Part shown: piece by piece, positions 37,001 through 45,968 of the stretch
How the letters are laid out: each line of letters begins with the position of its first letter
How positions within the stretch are numbered: the first letter of the stretch is position 1
Source of the DNA: UBA7692 sp964650845
GTDB taxonomy: Bacteria; Bacteroidota; Bacteroidia; Chitinophagales; LD1
Direction: 5' to 3'
Assembly (NCBI GenBank): GCA_964650845.1
Contig: CAZYXR010000007.1
Coordinates: forward strand, 1-64,000
DNA: 64,000 nucleotides
Notes under the pieces: generated by a model
Told to the model about the DNA's origin: nothing
Seen by the model: the letters and a program-made list of their open reading frames with translations, nothing else
Databases searched by the model: none
Translations under genes and position numbers: made by a program

Positions 37001-38384
37001 CTTTAAGAGCAGGCGGAATAGGTCTGTCCACGTACTTATATCTTGTTTCTCCTTTTCTGTTTTTGCCGTCTTCGGTTTTGGTGTTTATCGTCAGCTTATT
37101 GATTTGCTCCCAAATTTTGAACTCCTGAAATACAGGATGGCTTTTTGTAATCGCTTTTTCTCCTTTCTCAAAACGACAATCTGAAATGAGGTTACTTTGG
37201 TCTTTTAATTCCCTTTGATAATAGATGATTTGATTTTTCACTAAATACTTAAATCCCGATTTCAACGAATCGTTTCTATACTTCTCCTTTTGAGATTTCT
37301 TCGATTGTTCTGTTTCGGGTTTATCTTTTGGGCGGTCAGGAAATATAAAGTTTACACACTTATTCAATAAATCAGCATTATCTATTCTTGTTCTAAAATC
37401 AGAGTTTAGTCTGTATTGAGCATCCCAAATAGCATTAAACTCTGCCTGATAGCGGGAACGCAAAACAACATTGTTCCTGATTTTTGCCCATTTGTTTTCC
37501 TTTAATACGGAAAGAAAATATTCCGATAAATAAACTTCCCTGCCTTTTTCTTTGGATAATTCGATTAGTTCCTTTTCCAAATTTTCCATTTTCTTACGCC
37601 AACTTGTTTTGTTCGGCAATTTGAAAATGATTGTTTCTCCATTTTTCTTTGACGTTGTGATATTCACAAGAAGCTCAAACGATTCACCTATTTTCAGAAT
37701 ATCTAAATAAGTATCTCCTTCTAATATTCCATCTTCGGTTTCAATAGATATTTTATACTTTTTGAGTTCTTTGTTCTTGTATGTAATTTTTTCAGGTTCA
37801 GAAAGAGACAATACTTTTCCGAACGTTACATAACTTTCTTTTCCACTTTTTTCTTCTTTTTCATTTTCTTCCTCGTTGGCATCTTCCTTTTCAGGTTCGT
37901 TACCTCCCCCTGCGTAACCACGTAGCTGATTAAACAAATAAATAATTTTGCCTAATTCTTGCAATGTGATCGGTTCATTTAGTGCCTTTACACGCAGCTC
38001 TAATAAATCCAATGCAGAATATTGTTTTTGATTTTTATCAATGGGAAGAATCGAAATCCTATCCAATTTCAGCGGATTTCCAAAAGGTTCTTTTAATTTG
38101 ATTTGGCCAGGCAACATTCCTAATTGCTGCAAAACATAGATGAGCTTATTACGTCTTTGCTTATACCGTTTATTTAATTTTCGTATTCCACGAGCAATAC
38201 GCCTGTTTGCATTTTTTGTTTGAGCCTGTCCTTGCTCAAACTTGCTTAATTCTTGCCCCATCGGAATTATCCGACTTCCCATTCCAAGGATTTCTCCTTG
38301 TCTGTTTTCAAAATCTTGCTGAATTAAAGCCCACCCAATTGAGTTCGTCCCCAAGTCTAAACCGAGGATAGTTTTTGTGGTCAT
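34092..38384 (-). CDS. cas9: CRISPR effector nuclease Cas9 (type II-C)
   Basis: 1430 residues, the usual size of Bacteroidota type II-C Cas9. RuvC-I ILGLDLGTNSIGWAL (Asp10), arginine-rich bridge helix (NRRIARGIRKLNKRYKQRR), a long REC lobe, RuvC-II RLELARELK (Glu724), HNH YDIDHIIPQS (His832), RuvC-III HHAIDALIIA (His1018, Asp1022), and a Lys-rich C-terminal PAM-interacting region. All catalytic residues are present, so it should cut both DNA strands. A Lys/Glu-rich insertion (about residues 160-180) is a flexible part of REC. The tracrRNA is encoded divergently, 38 bp from the start codon. Confidence 0.98.
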   Translation of the reverse strand: MTTKTILGLDLGTNSIGWALIQQDFENRQGEILGMGSRIIPMGQELSKFEQGQAQTKNANRRIARGIRKLNKRYKQRRNKLIYVLQQLGMLPGQIKLKEPFGNPLKLDRISILPIDKNQKQYSALDLLELRVKALNEPITLQELGKIIYLFNQLRGYAGGGNEPEKEDANEEENEKEEKSGKESYVTFGKVLSLSEPEKITYKNKELKKYKISIETEDGILEGDTYLDILKIGESFELLVNITTSKKNGETIIFKLPNKTSWRKKMENLEKELIELSKEKGREVYLSEYFLSVLKENKWAKIRNNVVLRSRYQAEFNAIWDAQYRLNSDFRTRIDNADLLNKCVNFIFPDRPKDKPETEQSKKSQKEKYRNDSLKSGFKYLVKNQIIYYQRELKDQSNLISDCRFEKGEKAITKSHPVFQEFKIWEQINKLTINTKTEDGKNRKGETRYKYVDRPIPPALKEWLFDELQEKKEIGFSTVLNKLKKERGLRDGIDFLNGMNPKAKLRGDETKQLLKKALGEQLWNALGLAEKERQIELWDILYNAKGNEYDLESERTSKVLTFIKNHATDIENRQQTAIQISKIKFSRSYASLSLKAIEKILPLVRSGRCFDNDFSDTLKEKIIKLLNENVSDPFEKAAQEYLENNVEVLAEGGIMNAYATILVYDKHTAKEYGENERIDSYQKIQRLTPGELRNPLVEQLISEALMIVKDIWKEYRKPDEIRLELARELKNNTDRRAKIYKSNNANQKANDEVKNLLIELKQEITLANIEKYKLWLSQENLADEYVKQYKDPSKSEIEKMKLWREQGHVSPYTGQPIPLSDLFNRERYDIDHIIPQSRYFDDSFTNKVICEKAINKEKSNRTAMEYFEVGSSIPSVFSKENFIDHVNQRFEGQKRKNLLATKMPEDPVARQMKETQYISVRVKEELNKIVGNENVKTTTGGVTDYLRNQWGLTDKFKHILRERYERVKDKIAETEYEKRKDVVDNKDVYIEAYINNLIGKKNNKLIIKGWSKRIDHRHHAIDALIIACTEPAHIKRLNDLNKELQKWLGDNRKELLPDFEGSPSELLDEILNLGETEREKIFKQIEKFKAIDMPWSGFPESAEQEIQKIIVSQKPKDKLLIQPDKSGKLQIKIRGQLHEGTLYGKSQGVESYRITLSKFAGKKFATDKAIEKITNSYLKEAIKEHLKDFDNKKEEAFSAEGILALNKKLAEKKNKKGETAPHTPISSVKVFYRDPTKIKKKKGQEEADEALERLDRKKAFNDTLLVKTGDNYLFAVMEKDGNRVFDLITFFDAVNLLKEEFNKTTDKKSFNKTLVFKNYFEEKNKAKLLFTLKQGDPVYMPTDGEEIIADSQSPFYDSFWNHKNARSKNIHYVTKYSGKQIYFIKHDIADTIVRGKEYGSQNAYEIIDGKSIKNYCIKLNIDRLGNISKV

Positions 38385-38414
38385 GAATTTTGTATTTAAA
38401 GTTGAAAAGCTATT

Positions 38415-38496
38415 TTAGCAAAACTTTTTGATAACAATTCACAATAAGGATTATTCCGTTGTGAAAACATTTAAGGCGGGGCAACTCGCCTTTTCT
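38415..38496 (+). ncRNA. tracrRNA for Cas9
   Basis: The anti-repeat at 38423-38445 pairs with the first 23 bases of the CRISPR repeat: 20 Watson-Crick pairs, 2 G-U pairs and 1 C-A mismatch. It is followed by a small GGA/TCC hairpin (nexus, 38448-38457), an A-rich linker and a terminator hairpin AAGGCG/CGCCTT (38473-38478 / 38487-38492) ending in TTTT. The 5' end is uncertain; no perfect promoter was found. The order anti-repeat, nexus, terminator and the orientation divergent from cas9 fit known Bacteroidota II-C loci. Confidence 0.9.
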
Positions 38497-38511
38497 ATTT
38501 ACAATTTGCAA

Positions 38512-39168
38512 ATGCTAAAAGCCACCGATATAGAAAAAAGCTACGGCAACTTACAAGTGCTGAAAAGAGTTTCGCTCACGGTAAACGAGGGCGAAATTGT
38601 TTCGTTGGTTGGCGCATCGGGTGCAGGCAAAAGCACACTGCTGCATATTCTTGGCACTTTAGACAAACCCGACAAAGGCAATGTTCAGCTTCATGCCAAA
38701 GACATTTTTAAACAAACCGATAATCAGCTTGCAGCTTTCAGAAATCAATCGTTGGGTTTTATTTTTCAGTTTCACCATTTGCTGCCCGAGTTTACCGCAC
38801 TAGAAAATGTTTGCATACCGGCATTCATAGCCGGCAAAACAAAACACGAAGCCGAGCAGCGCGCTAAAGAATTGTTAGACACTTTAAAGGTTTCGCATCG
38901 TATTCACCACAAGCCCTCGGAGCTTTCGGGTGGCGAGCAACAACGCGTGGCAGTGGCGCGTGCTTTGATGAACAAACCTGCTGTAATATTAGCCGATGAG
39001 CCTTCGGGCAATTTAGATACTGCCAATGCTCGCAGCCTGCATGAATTGTTTTTTGAATTGCGCGACCAATTGAAGCAGACTTTTATAATTGTAACCCACA
39101 ACGAAGAATTGGCCGATATGGCCGACAGAAAGGTGTTTATGAAAGATGGTATGATTGTAAACAACTAA
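38512..39168 (+). CDS. lolD: Lipoprotein-releasing ABC transporter ATPase LolD
   Basis: A 218-residue ABC ATPase: Walker A GASGAGKST, Q-loop FQFHHLLPEFTALENV, signature LSGGEQQRVAVARAL, Walker B VILADEPSGNLD and switch His (IIVTHNEEL). The sequence is of the LolD/MacB-like class that drives transfer of lipoproteins to LolA. ATG 38512 is chosen; the frame runs further upstream but only through the tracrRNA. The permease partner LolC/E is not in the window. Confidence 0.88.
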   Translation: MLKATDIEKSYGNLQVLKRVSLTVNEGEIVSLVGASGAGKSTLLHILGTLDKPDKGNVQLHAKDIFKQTDNQLAAFRNQSLGFIFQFHHLLPEFTALENVCIPAFIAGKTKHEAEQRAKELLDTLKVSHRIHHKPSELSGGEQQRVAVARALMNKPAVILADEPSGNLDTANARSLHELFFELRDQLKQTFIIVTHNEELADMADRKVFMKDGMIVNN

Positions 39169-39183
39169 CAACAGCAATCGTAT

Positions 39184-39555
39184 TTACTGCTTTGGCTTTG
39201 GCTTTTTTGTGTTCAAGATAATTTCGGGTTGGGCGGTAAAAAGCCTTTGGCTCACATTGATAAAGCTATCGAGTTTTGCTCTATAAATTGAGTTGCCTTT
39301 TTTTATTCCAACCAATTGTTTTTCTATTTTACTTACATCTTGGTTTTCGGCAATTTTTTGCTTTCTCATTTCATACAGTTGCGATGCCGAATCTGCTAAC
39401 CTATGCAACCTAACTTCATACAGCACGATAGAGTCGTCTAAGCTGCGTGTGTTAATGCCTACGCGCTTTTTGGCCAACACTTGCAACGAATCCTCCGCAG
39501 CCACACTATTGTATGAAGGCAACAACAGCAAGAAAAAAAACAAAAGAATTAGCAT
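39184..39555 (-). CDS. Small exported helical protein
   Basis: A 123-residue protein with a signal peptide (LILLFFFLLLLPSYNSVAAE) and a mature part that is charged and helical, probably a short coiled coil (RLHRLADSASQLYEMRKQKIAENQDVSKIEKQLVG), with a basic PKPKQ tail. Not recognised. It is the last gene of a four-gene minus-strand operon, 9 bp after the M28 peptidase gene. Confidence 0.6.
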   Translation of the reverse strand: MLILLFFFLLLLPSYNSVAAEDSLQVLAKKRVGINTRSLDDSIVLYEVRLHRLADSASQLYEMRKQKIAENQDVSKIEKQLVGIKKGNSIYRAKLDSFINVSQRLFTAQPEIILNTKKPKPKQ

Positions 39556-39564
39556 CTTGTAAAC

Positions 39565-40716
39565 TCAAACATTTTTATCGGTTTGCTCCACAAAATTCAC
39601 CAAAGCATTCTTTACATTTTGCAGCGATTGTGGCTCTATCATATCTAAAGTATCTAAGCGAGTATGATAAGTTGGGTCGAGCGATTTAGTATCTAAACCA
39701 ATTACCGAAACTGCCGGTATGCCCGCCATAGAAAACGGCACAGCATCGGTGCCGCCCATTGGCAAAGAACTAACCTTTACAGGCAATTGAAGCCCTTCAA
39801 AACTCGAACGCACCTCGCTTGCCAATTGCTCGTTATGGTTCACACCAATCATAGTTTCTTTATCAATGATGCACACATCTTTTACCAAGCGAATTGTGTC
39901 AATGTTTACAACAAAAGAATTTTCGGCCTTTAGCTGTGCAATATTTTGCTGCACATAAGCCTTTGAGCCGCGCAAGCCTTTTTCTTCGGCACCAAAACTG
40001 ATAAACCGCACGCGGGTGTGTGCAAGCGGATTTGCTTTAAAATGTTGCAACAGAAAAAATGAAATTGCAGTGCCACTCAAATTATCGACCGCGCCATCTA
40101 CCACCTTCTTCGAGTGAAAAGAAAAGTACACCAATTGAACCGGACTTAACGCAACAAAAAACCAATTTAAAGAAGTAAAAACAGCCTGATTAAAAATCAC
40201 TCTTGCACTCACCTCGAAAAAACAAAAAGCAGCATACGCAATAATTAAAATGCCACATGCAAATGTTAAGTACCCACCCCATTGTTTCAACCAATACCAC
40301 CACTGACATTCTTCTGTAGAGTCAATATGCCCCGAAAAAACAATAGTTTTTTTGGCTTCGCCACGCGGCTCTACCACCGCAGTAACATTGCACGATTGCA
40401 ATTTTGGGTACAAAAAATCTAACCACGTGCCATTGCGCATCAAATCGTTTACGGTAATTGCGGCATTTACTATGGCAATAAAAAAAGCGGCAAACGGATT
40501 AAAGAAAAACACCGCCACACTCAGCCAATACAACACGGCATAAATTTTCATTTTGCGAAACTTCGCAGTAAGAGCAGCTTCAAAATTCTGCAGCTCGGCC
40601 TTTGCAGCAAACTTTTCCAACTCGGCTTTCAAAAAAAGTTGTGCATTGCGTTCGGCTGCCCCGCCTGCCAGCCGCGGACCAAACCGCTCTATAATTTCAC
40701 CAATAAAATTTATCAT
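39565..40716 (-). CDS. M28-family zinc aminopeptidase, membrane-associated
   Basis: A 383-residue peptidase. Zinc ligands and catalytic residues of family M28 are in FSGHIDS, DNLSGTA (Asp), GAEEKGLRGS (Glu-Glu) and GGTDAVPFS, with a final His in TYHTRLDT. Two hydrophobic segments before the active site (about 70-105) and two around 150-200 suggest a membrane insertion between motifs. ATG 40716 overlaps the stop of the upstream gene by 4 bp (ATGA), showing translational coupling. Confidence 0.85.
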   Translation of the reverse strand: MINFIGEIIERFGPRLAGGAAERNAQLFLKAELEKFAAKAELQNFEAALTAKFRKMKIYAVLYWLSVAVFFFNPFAAFFIAIVNAAITVNDLMRNGTWLDFLYPKLQSCNVTAVVEPRGEAKKTIVFSGHIDSTEECQWWYWLKQWGGYLTFACGILIIAYAAFCFFEVSARVIFNQAVFTSLNWFFVALSPVQLVYFSFHSKKVVDGAVDNLSGTAISFFLLQHFKANPLAHTRVRFISFGAEEKGLRGSKAYVQQNIAQLKAENSFVVNIDTIRLVKDVCIIDKETMIGVNHNEQLASEVRSSFEGLQLPVKVSSLPMGGTDAVPFSMAGIPAVSVIGLDTKSLDPTYHTRLDTLDMIEPQSLQNVKNALVNFVEQTDKNV

Positions 40717-41159
40717 TCTTGAAAGCGTTGAAGTGTGTTGTAAATCAATTCTAATACTATACCAAACAGCATCCAAAGTGGCGTGTAAGCTAAATTTATG
40801 TACCCATGTATGGCATAAGGGCTATGATACTCCCACGGGCATCTTCCCGTGGCAAGTTCCAGCAACCAACCGGTAATGTATTCTACAACAAAAATTCCCA
40901 CCGGGTAAAGTGGCAAGCGAAAAACAAACTTCAACTTGCTTAAATGCGGCATCAACAAATCGAGAATAATAGAGGCACTGCCGTATATCGGAAACATCCA
41001 AATGTAAGACTTGCCCGCCAAGCTCCAATCGGGCATTGTGCCACTTGCATACGCTTGAAACAAATTTTGCGAGGCAGTAAAAAAAATTTCGGTGCAAATG
41101 CCCGCAGCTCCAAAAAGGAAAAATCCGAAAACCTTCTTCGGCAAAAAAAAATTGTTCAT
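40713..41159 (-). CDS. CmpB-like membrane protein (PF06541 family)
   Basis: A 148-residue protein with four predicted transmembrane helices. GWLLELATGRCPWEYHSPYAIHGYINLAYTPLWMLFG is typical of the 'putative ABC-transporter type IV' family (ABC_trans_CmpB). Its function is not known. ATG 41159 is preferred to 41189 because the charged NFFLPKK start precedes the first helix. It is coupled to the M28 peptidase gene by a 4-bp overlap. Confidence 0.7.
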   Translation of the reverse strand: MNNFFLPKKVFGFFLFGAAGICTEIFFTASQNLFQAYASGTMPDWSLAGKSYIWMFPIYGSASIILDLLMPHLSKLKFVFRLPLYPVGIFVVEYITGWLLELATGRCPWEYHSPYAIHGYINLAYTPLWMLFGIVLELIYNTLQRFQE

Positions 41160-41189
41160 GCCTATTGTTTCAATACTTGTTACCCGCAA

Positions 41190-42002
41190 TTATTCTTTAA
41201 ATCGCAGCCCGCCTTTATCGGGCTTAACCTTGTTTTTATTAAACAGATAATTTACACCCACATTTATTCCGGTATAAAAATTGCGCGACTGTTGATACTC
41301 AATATCGTTTTTACTGTAATAATCTACCTCGCGCATCTTCTTTCCGTTTATATCGAGAATGCTGCAAAAACTGTGTAAACCAATGTTGACATACCACGCT
41401 TGCTGAAACCAAATTTCAACGCCAAAATTCAATGCAGCACCAAAATCAATAGACCTGAATTTTTCATTCGTAGTGAATTTTATGGAATCGGGCAGATAGT
41501 CGTAACTGGCAATATTTACATTCTCTTTGGCCGATAATCTTGTGCCTATTACAGGCCCTGCCGATACATAAAACTTGGTGAGTTTATCGCCTACCGAATA
41601 CTTTACAAGCAATGGAATTTGCAAATATTGAAAATCTACAGCGCGTTTCACTTTCACCCGCTTGTTGCCAGTGGTGCCAAATTTGCCTTGCGGCAAAACA
41701 GCGGGCCCATACATATCATCTTCGTAATGCTGCCCGGCTTTGTTATACAAAAAATGAACTTCTACACCCCAGTCGCGCTTAAAATTATAACCCAAGTGCG
41801 CTCCGGCTGTGCCACCCGGTGTAAAAACATAAGCCAACTCAGATTGCCTTACTACCAACAAACTGAATGGCGCAAGTGTGCCATAGTTATTTTGGTTTAA
41901 AATAAATGAAGCATTAAATGCACCGTTTACACCAAGATGAAAACCCTCTTGCGCACGAACACTTGAAACAAAAAATAGAATAGCAATTAAAAAACGTAGC
42001 AT
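41190..42002 (-). CDS. Outer membrane beta-barrel protein (PorT-like)
   Basis: A 270-residue exported protein: signal peptide LRFLIAILFFVSSVRAQ, then alternating amphipathic strands such as FHLGVNGAFNASFI, TAGAHLGYNFKRDWGVEVHFLY, VDFQYLQIPLLVKYSV and LTKFYVSAGPVIGTRLS. This fits the PorT/OMP_b-brl_2 barrels of Bacteroidota. It is probably the first gene of the operon 41190-39184 and divergent from the methyltransferase gene. Confidence 0.82.
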   Translation of the reverse strand: MLRFLIAILFFVSSVRAQEGFHLGVNGAFNASFILNQNNYGTLAPFSLLVVRQSELAYVFTPGGTAGAHLGYNFKRDWGVEVHFLYNKAGQHYEDDMYGPAVLPQGKFGTTGNKRVKVKRAVDFQYLQIPLLVKYSVGDKLTKFYVSAGPVIGTRLSAKENVNIASYDYLPDSIKFTTNEKFRSIDFGAALNFGVEIWFQQAWYVNIGLHSFCSILDINGKKMREVDYYSKNDIEYQQSRNFYTGINVGVNYLFNKNKVKPDKGGLRFKE

Positions 42003-42029
42003 GATTTAAGTTGTAATAGCAGAATAAAC

Positions 42030-42037
42030 TACGTTTG
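42030..42037 (+). promoter_or_regulatory. Candidate -7 box for the methyltransferase gene
   Basis: TACGTTTG fits TAnnTTTG and lies 16 bp before ATG 42054. No clear TTTG stands at the right distance upstream, so this is a weak call. Confidence 0.4.
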
Positions 42038-42053
42038 CGAAAGTAACAAACAG

Positions 42054-42827
42054 ATGGAACTTAGCCACCGAACTTATCATTTGCTGCAATATCTTATTAA
42101 AGCAAAAACAAAATATTACCTGCATTCGCCTTTCATCTACCAGTTTTACCTAAACGTACTGGAAGGAAAAACAGACACCAAAGCCATAGAATTATTAAGA
42201 GCAAAGCTACTTGCCGATGCGGCTACAATTTCATTTACCGACTTAGGCGACAACAACAAAACAAAAACAAAAAGCATACAGCAAATTGCCGACAAAAGCA
42301 GCATTACCAAACGCTACGGCAACGTACTTTACCGTGCAGCAAAATATTTTCAACCTAATTACACTTTAGAACTTGGCACCAACTTGGGCTTGGGCACTGC
42401 CTACCTTGCATCGGGCAATAACAACAGCACTGTTATTACCATAGAAGGCAGTGCGGCAATTCAGCAACTGGCAATACAAAACCTACAAGTTGCAAACATC
42501 AATAATGTTTCATTTCGCACTGGCAATTTCGACAGCGTACTGCCCGAAGTGTTCACGCACATTCCATCTTTCGACTTGATTTTTATTGACGGCAACCACC
42601 GTTACCAACCAACCATAAATTACTTTGAAAGTTGCCTTTCAAAAACCTCCGAAAACTCTGTAATTATTATTGACGACATTTACTGGAGCAGCGAAATGAC
42701 AGCCGCATGGAACTACATAAAAGCGCATCCCTCCGTTACACTTACCATAGATATTTACAGAATGGGCTTTGTGTTTTTTCGTTCGCAGCAGTTGGCAAAA
42801 GAACACTTTCGTTTACTTCTTTTTTGA
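42054..42827 (+). CDS. Class I SAM-dependent methyltransferase
   Basis: A 257-residue Rossmann methyltransferase: motif I LELGTNLGLGTAYLAS, post-motif acidic TIEGS, LIFIDGNHRYQ (motif with metal/substrate Asp) and IIIDDIYWSSEM. It resembles O-methyltransferases of the Methyltransf_24 group; the substrate is unknown. It ends with TGA at 42825-42827, showing that TGA is an ordinary stop in this genome. Its 3' end overlaps the convergent barrel gene by 15 bp. Confidence 0.82.
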   Translation: MELSHRTYHLLQYLIKAKTKYYLHSPFIYQFYLNVLEGKTDTKAIELLRAKLLADAATISFTDLGDNNKTKTKSIQQIADKSSITKRYGNVLYRAAKYFQPNYTLELGTNLGLGTAYLASGNNNSTVITIEGSAAIQQLAIQNLQVANINNVSFRTGNFDSVLPEVFTHIPSFDLIFIDGNHRYQPTINYFESCLSKTSENSVIIIDDIYWSSEMTAAWNYIKAHPSVTLTIDIYRMGFVFFRSQQLAKEHFRLLLF

Positions 42828-44312
42828 AGCAAACCGCCAACCCAAACTCAGCATAATGTTATTGTAAACAGTGCGTGTTTTTACGGCTGGCTCATTGCCA
42901 TCATTCGATACATATTGCTGATAATAGCTATTGGAACGCATTTGTATAAATGCCACATCAGCAAAAAAACTTTTGCCGCGATAGCCAACACCCGCACTAA
43001 ATGTATGCCGCTGTTCATCGCTGCCCTTTACCGCAAAATTTGTTTTAAAAGGCGAACTCTGCCACGCATAGCCTCCCCGAATTCTGAACCATTTTATTGC
43101 CCCCTCGGCCCCTACCCTCACCGAGTGCCCGAAACCATACTTAGCCTTAGTAGTTTGGTTAATTGCACTTGCTTCATCAGGATAATCTCTGAAACGATAT
43201 TTATTGGCACCAAAATTTTGAAACTCATAATCAACCGATAAAAAGCCATACTGCTTAAAGTAAAAACTGTTACTAAAAATCCCCTTCATTGATGTATGCA
43301 AATTATACCGAAATGGAGCAGCATCCACATCCTGTGTGTATTGCGAACCGCCATACGATTCATCTAAAAATGCATAGTAATTTTCATCTAAGCGATACCA
43401 AGTGGGCGAATGAAACGCAATGCCCGCGCGGTACCAAGCCACTGGTCTATAAATCAAACCCAACTTCAAATTAAAACCAACTCCATTGGTACGGTATTCT
43501 TGCACGTAGCGATAGCTATCAAAAAAAGCCGATGAATCGTTCGTGTTAGTTTCGGCAAATTCATTAACCGCAGAATAATTGAGAAACGGAATGCCTGCAT
43601 CGAATGCAAAAAAAACTTTATCGCTTACATTAAATCCCAAGTTGATATTTACTTCATCTACCGAACCAGATTCTCTTACTCTTCCATTCTGAAAAATAGG
43701 TGTATCAATATAAGTTTGATAAACCCTTGCAATGGTATCGAAAAGCACAGTTTGGTTTTGAAAACCCAACACCGATGCAACGCTTGCATTTTCAAAACCC
43801 GGCATTGCCCCACCCAAGGCATTCAACTCGTTTACCCACGAACCCGCATAAGAGTTGCCTGCATTCAAGCCACTATAAAGCCATGTGCGATTGAAATTGC
43901 TAATCTTGTTATAGGTAATGGCAAAGTTCACATACTCTAAATTTTTTGACGAAAAAGAGATTGAATTCCTCTTTTTATTGATGGCTCCTGCATAAACAAA
44001 GCCACCATAATTAAATGTAAAGCGGGTGTTGTTATCGCTTCGCTCTTGATTTAAAAACTTACTGTTGGTAGCGGTAGGGTGGATGCCAATACCCAAAGAA
44101 ACTTCGGAAGATCGATAAAACGCTATACCTGCCGGATTAGAAAGGTTTGAAGACAAATCGGCACCAACAGAACCAAAAGCCCCTACAATTCCCATGCTGC
44201 GTGCAGTACCGGCTGTTTGCAAGTTTGCAAATTTCAATGCATCTACATCATACACCTGCGCAGCAATGTAGGTTGGCACAAAAAAAGAAAGAAGGAAAAG
44301 GGCTTGCTTCAT
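42813..44312 (-). CDS. Outer membrane transport barrel (OmpP1/FadL-like)
   Basis: A 499-residue protein with a signal peptide (LFLLSFFVPTYIAAQ). The N-terminal hatch has TAGTARSMGIVGAFGSVGADLSSNLSNPAGIAFYRSSEVSLG, with the NPAG motif typical of FadL/TodX porins. Many amphipathic strands and GWRFASKKK at the end complete a 14-strand barrel. Such porins admit hydrophobic molecules. It is preceded by a terminator that separates it from the next upstream gene. Confidence 0.86.
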   Translation of the reverse strand: MKQALFLLSFFVPTYIAAQVYDVDALKFANLQTAGTARSMGIVGAFGSVGADLSSNLSNPAGIAFYRSSEVSLGIGIHPTATNSKFLNQERSDNNTRFTFNYGGFVYAGAINKKRNSISFSSKNLEYVNFAITYNKISNFNRTWLYSGLNAGNSYAGSWVNELNALGGAMPGFENASVASVLGFQNQTVLFDTIARVYQTYIDTPIFQNGRVRESGSVDEVNINLGFNVSDKVFFAFDAGIPFLNYSAVNEFAETNTNDSSAFFDSYRYVQEYRTNGVGFNLKLGLIYRPVAWYRAGIAFHSPTWYRLDENYYAFLDESYGGSQYTQDVDAAPFRYNLHTSMKGIFSNSFYFKQYGFLSVDYEFQNFGANKYRFRDYPDEASAINQTTKAKYGFGHSVRVGAEGAIKWFRIRGGYAWQSSPFKTNFAVKGSDEQRHTFSAGVGYRGKSFFADVAFIQMRSNSYYQQYVSNDGNEPAVKTRTVYNNIMLSLGWRFASKKK

Positions 44313-44326
44313 AAATACTACTTTGT

Positions 44327-44370
44327 TTTAAGCCGCAACAAAAAACATTATTTTCTGTTGCGGCTTAAAA
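44327..44370 (-). terminator. Terminator after the low-complexity secreted protein gene
   Basis: A perfect 15-bp stem TTTTAAGCCGCAACA/TGTTGCGGCTTAAAA with a 14-nt loop, located between two minus-strand genes. Confidence 0.85.
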
Positions 44371-44374
44371 ATCA

Positions 44375-45968
44375 TTACGGCCTTCTGCCGGGCATAGCTT
44401 GTTTAGATGGTTGTTGAAGCGAATTCATTCTATCCATTCGCGGTGCTTCGCGTGGAGCTTGCTGATTAAATTGCCTTTGCGGTTGTTGCATCTGCTGCAT
44501 TTCGCGCTGTGGCATTTGGCGCTCAATTCTTTGCGGCTCGCTACGCTGAATTTCGCGTTGCGGAGTTTGATAATTACGCTGCTCCGGCTGCATCCTCATC
44601 TCTTCGCGTGGTGCCACTCTTTGCGGTTGCTCAATTGCGCGATTGGGTCTTTCCACAGGTTGCATNNNNNNNNNNTTCTCTATTAAAATCTTCGCGCATT
44701 CTATCTATTCTGCTACCACTCGGTCTTTCGGCTGGTGTTACATTATCGTATCTGCGCGGTTGCTCGGCAGGTATCAACTCATCATTTCTACGCGGTCTTT
44801 CTACCGGTGTGTTATCCCAATTTCTATTTTGCTTATCTACTGGCGCTTGCTCGCTTGGCACAGTGCTTTGATTCCATCTATCGGTAGGCGTAGCCTTTTC
44901 AATTACGCGGCTCGGCACTCTATTTTCTTCAATCGGATTTGCAGGGGCCGCTTTCCAACCATCGGCAGGGGCTTTTTTATCAGAATATTTTTCGGCAGGC
45001 GTAACTGTTTCAACCTTGCCGGGGCGCTCTTTTACCCCTCCAGCCGGGGCGGCTGCATCGCGCGGTGGAATGTAAGTATCGGGCGAATTTCTTGGCTTCA
45101 CTATGCCCTCGCGTGGCACATTTGTTTCATCGGTTTTGCCACTTTTGCCCGGCAATGAATTGCTGCCCGAATTATTGTTATTTGCTGATTGCTGAAAACG
45201 TGGCCCGCTCATACCATAGCTTCTGCCTCCGTAGCCTCCGCCATTGTTCCAAGCGCCATCGTAGTAGCCATTATTGTAGCCGTTCCAATAACCATTGTTA
45301 TATGCCCAATAGTTTCCACCACCGTAGTAATTTCCTCCATAGTAATTGTTCCATCCGTAACTAAAATTATTGCCCCACGAATTCCACCCACAATTGTTCC
45401 ATCCATTACCGTACCAAGGCGAGTTCCATGCGTTCCAATTATTAAAGCCGCCACCCCACGAACCCCAAGGATTGTAAACAACCACAGTGCGCGGTCGCCA
45501 CCAGTTCCAACTTGGAATTACACTTACATAAATGCTATTACCCCACATCCACGGGTCGCGGGTGTAATAAAAAGCATCGGTGTACCACGGGTCCCAAAAG
45601 TTTACACCATAAGATGGCGTGTAGTATCTTCTTAACCGCGATGTGTAATAGAAATCGTTATCGTCATAGTAATAATTATTGTTGGTTACATAGGTATTTC
45701 CATAGCCATCGGTATTATCCGAAGTGCTTGCCGAGCGGCTGGCATCATCATACTTGTATGTATCGGTTGAAGTGGCACTGTTAGAGTTTCCACTAGATGA
45801 AGAATTGCTTGCAGGCTGCTTGTTGAATTGCTCTTCGTAATTTGCATCGCTGCTACCCGACCTACCCTTATCGCTTTTAGGATTGTAGTAAACATCATCT
45901 TGTGCAAACGAAGAAGATGCAGCAGCAGATAATATAGATAAAAACAATACACGAATGAAACTTCTCAT
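44375..45968 (-). CDS. Secreted low-complexity protein (Tyr/Asn/Gly/Trp-rich), interrupted by gap
   Basis: Signal peptide (FIRVLFLSILSAAASSSFAQ), a Ser/Asn-rich stretch, then an aromatic and Gly/Asn-rich region of short repeats (WNAWNSPWYGNGW, NYYGGNYYGGGNYW, YWNGYNNGYYDGAWN). After this comes a Pro/Arg/Gln-rich tail with repeated PxERP or PxRxxQ units. Ten N at 44666-44675 break the frame; the tail continues in another frame from 44665 to 44375 with the same composition, so this is one gene with a gap of wrong size. Not a recognised family; it may be a surface or matrix protein. Confidence 0.7.
44666..44675. other. Scaffold gap (10 N) in the low-complexity gene
   Basis: The Pro/Gln/Arg-rich frames before and after differ by one, so the true gap is not 10 bases (modulo 3). 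The repetitive coding sequence probably caused the assembly break. Confidence 0.9.

Noticed and set aside
38428..38511. N-terminal extension of LolD
   Set aside because: This stretch is the tracrRNA with its terminator; the family start of LolD is ATG 38512.
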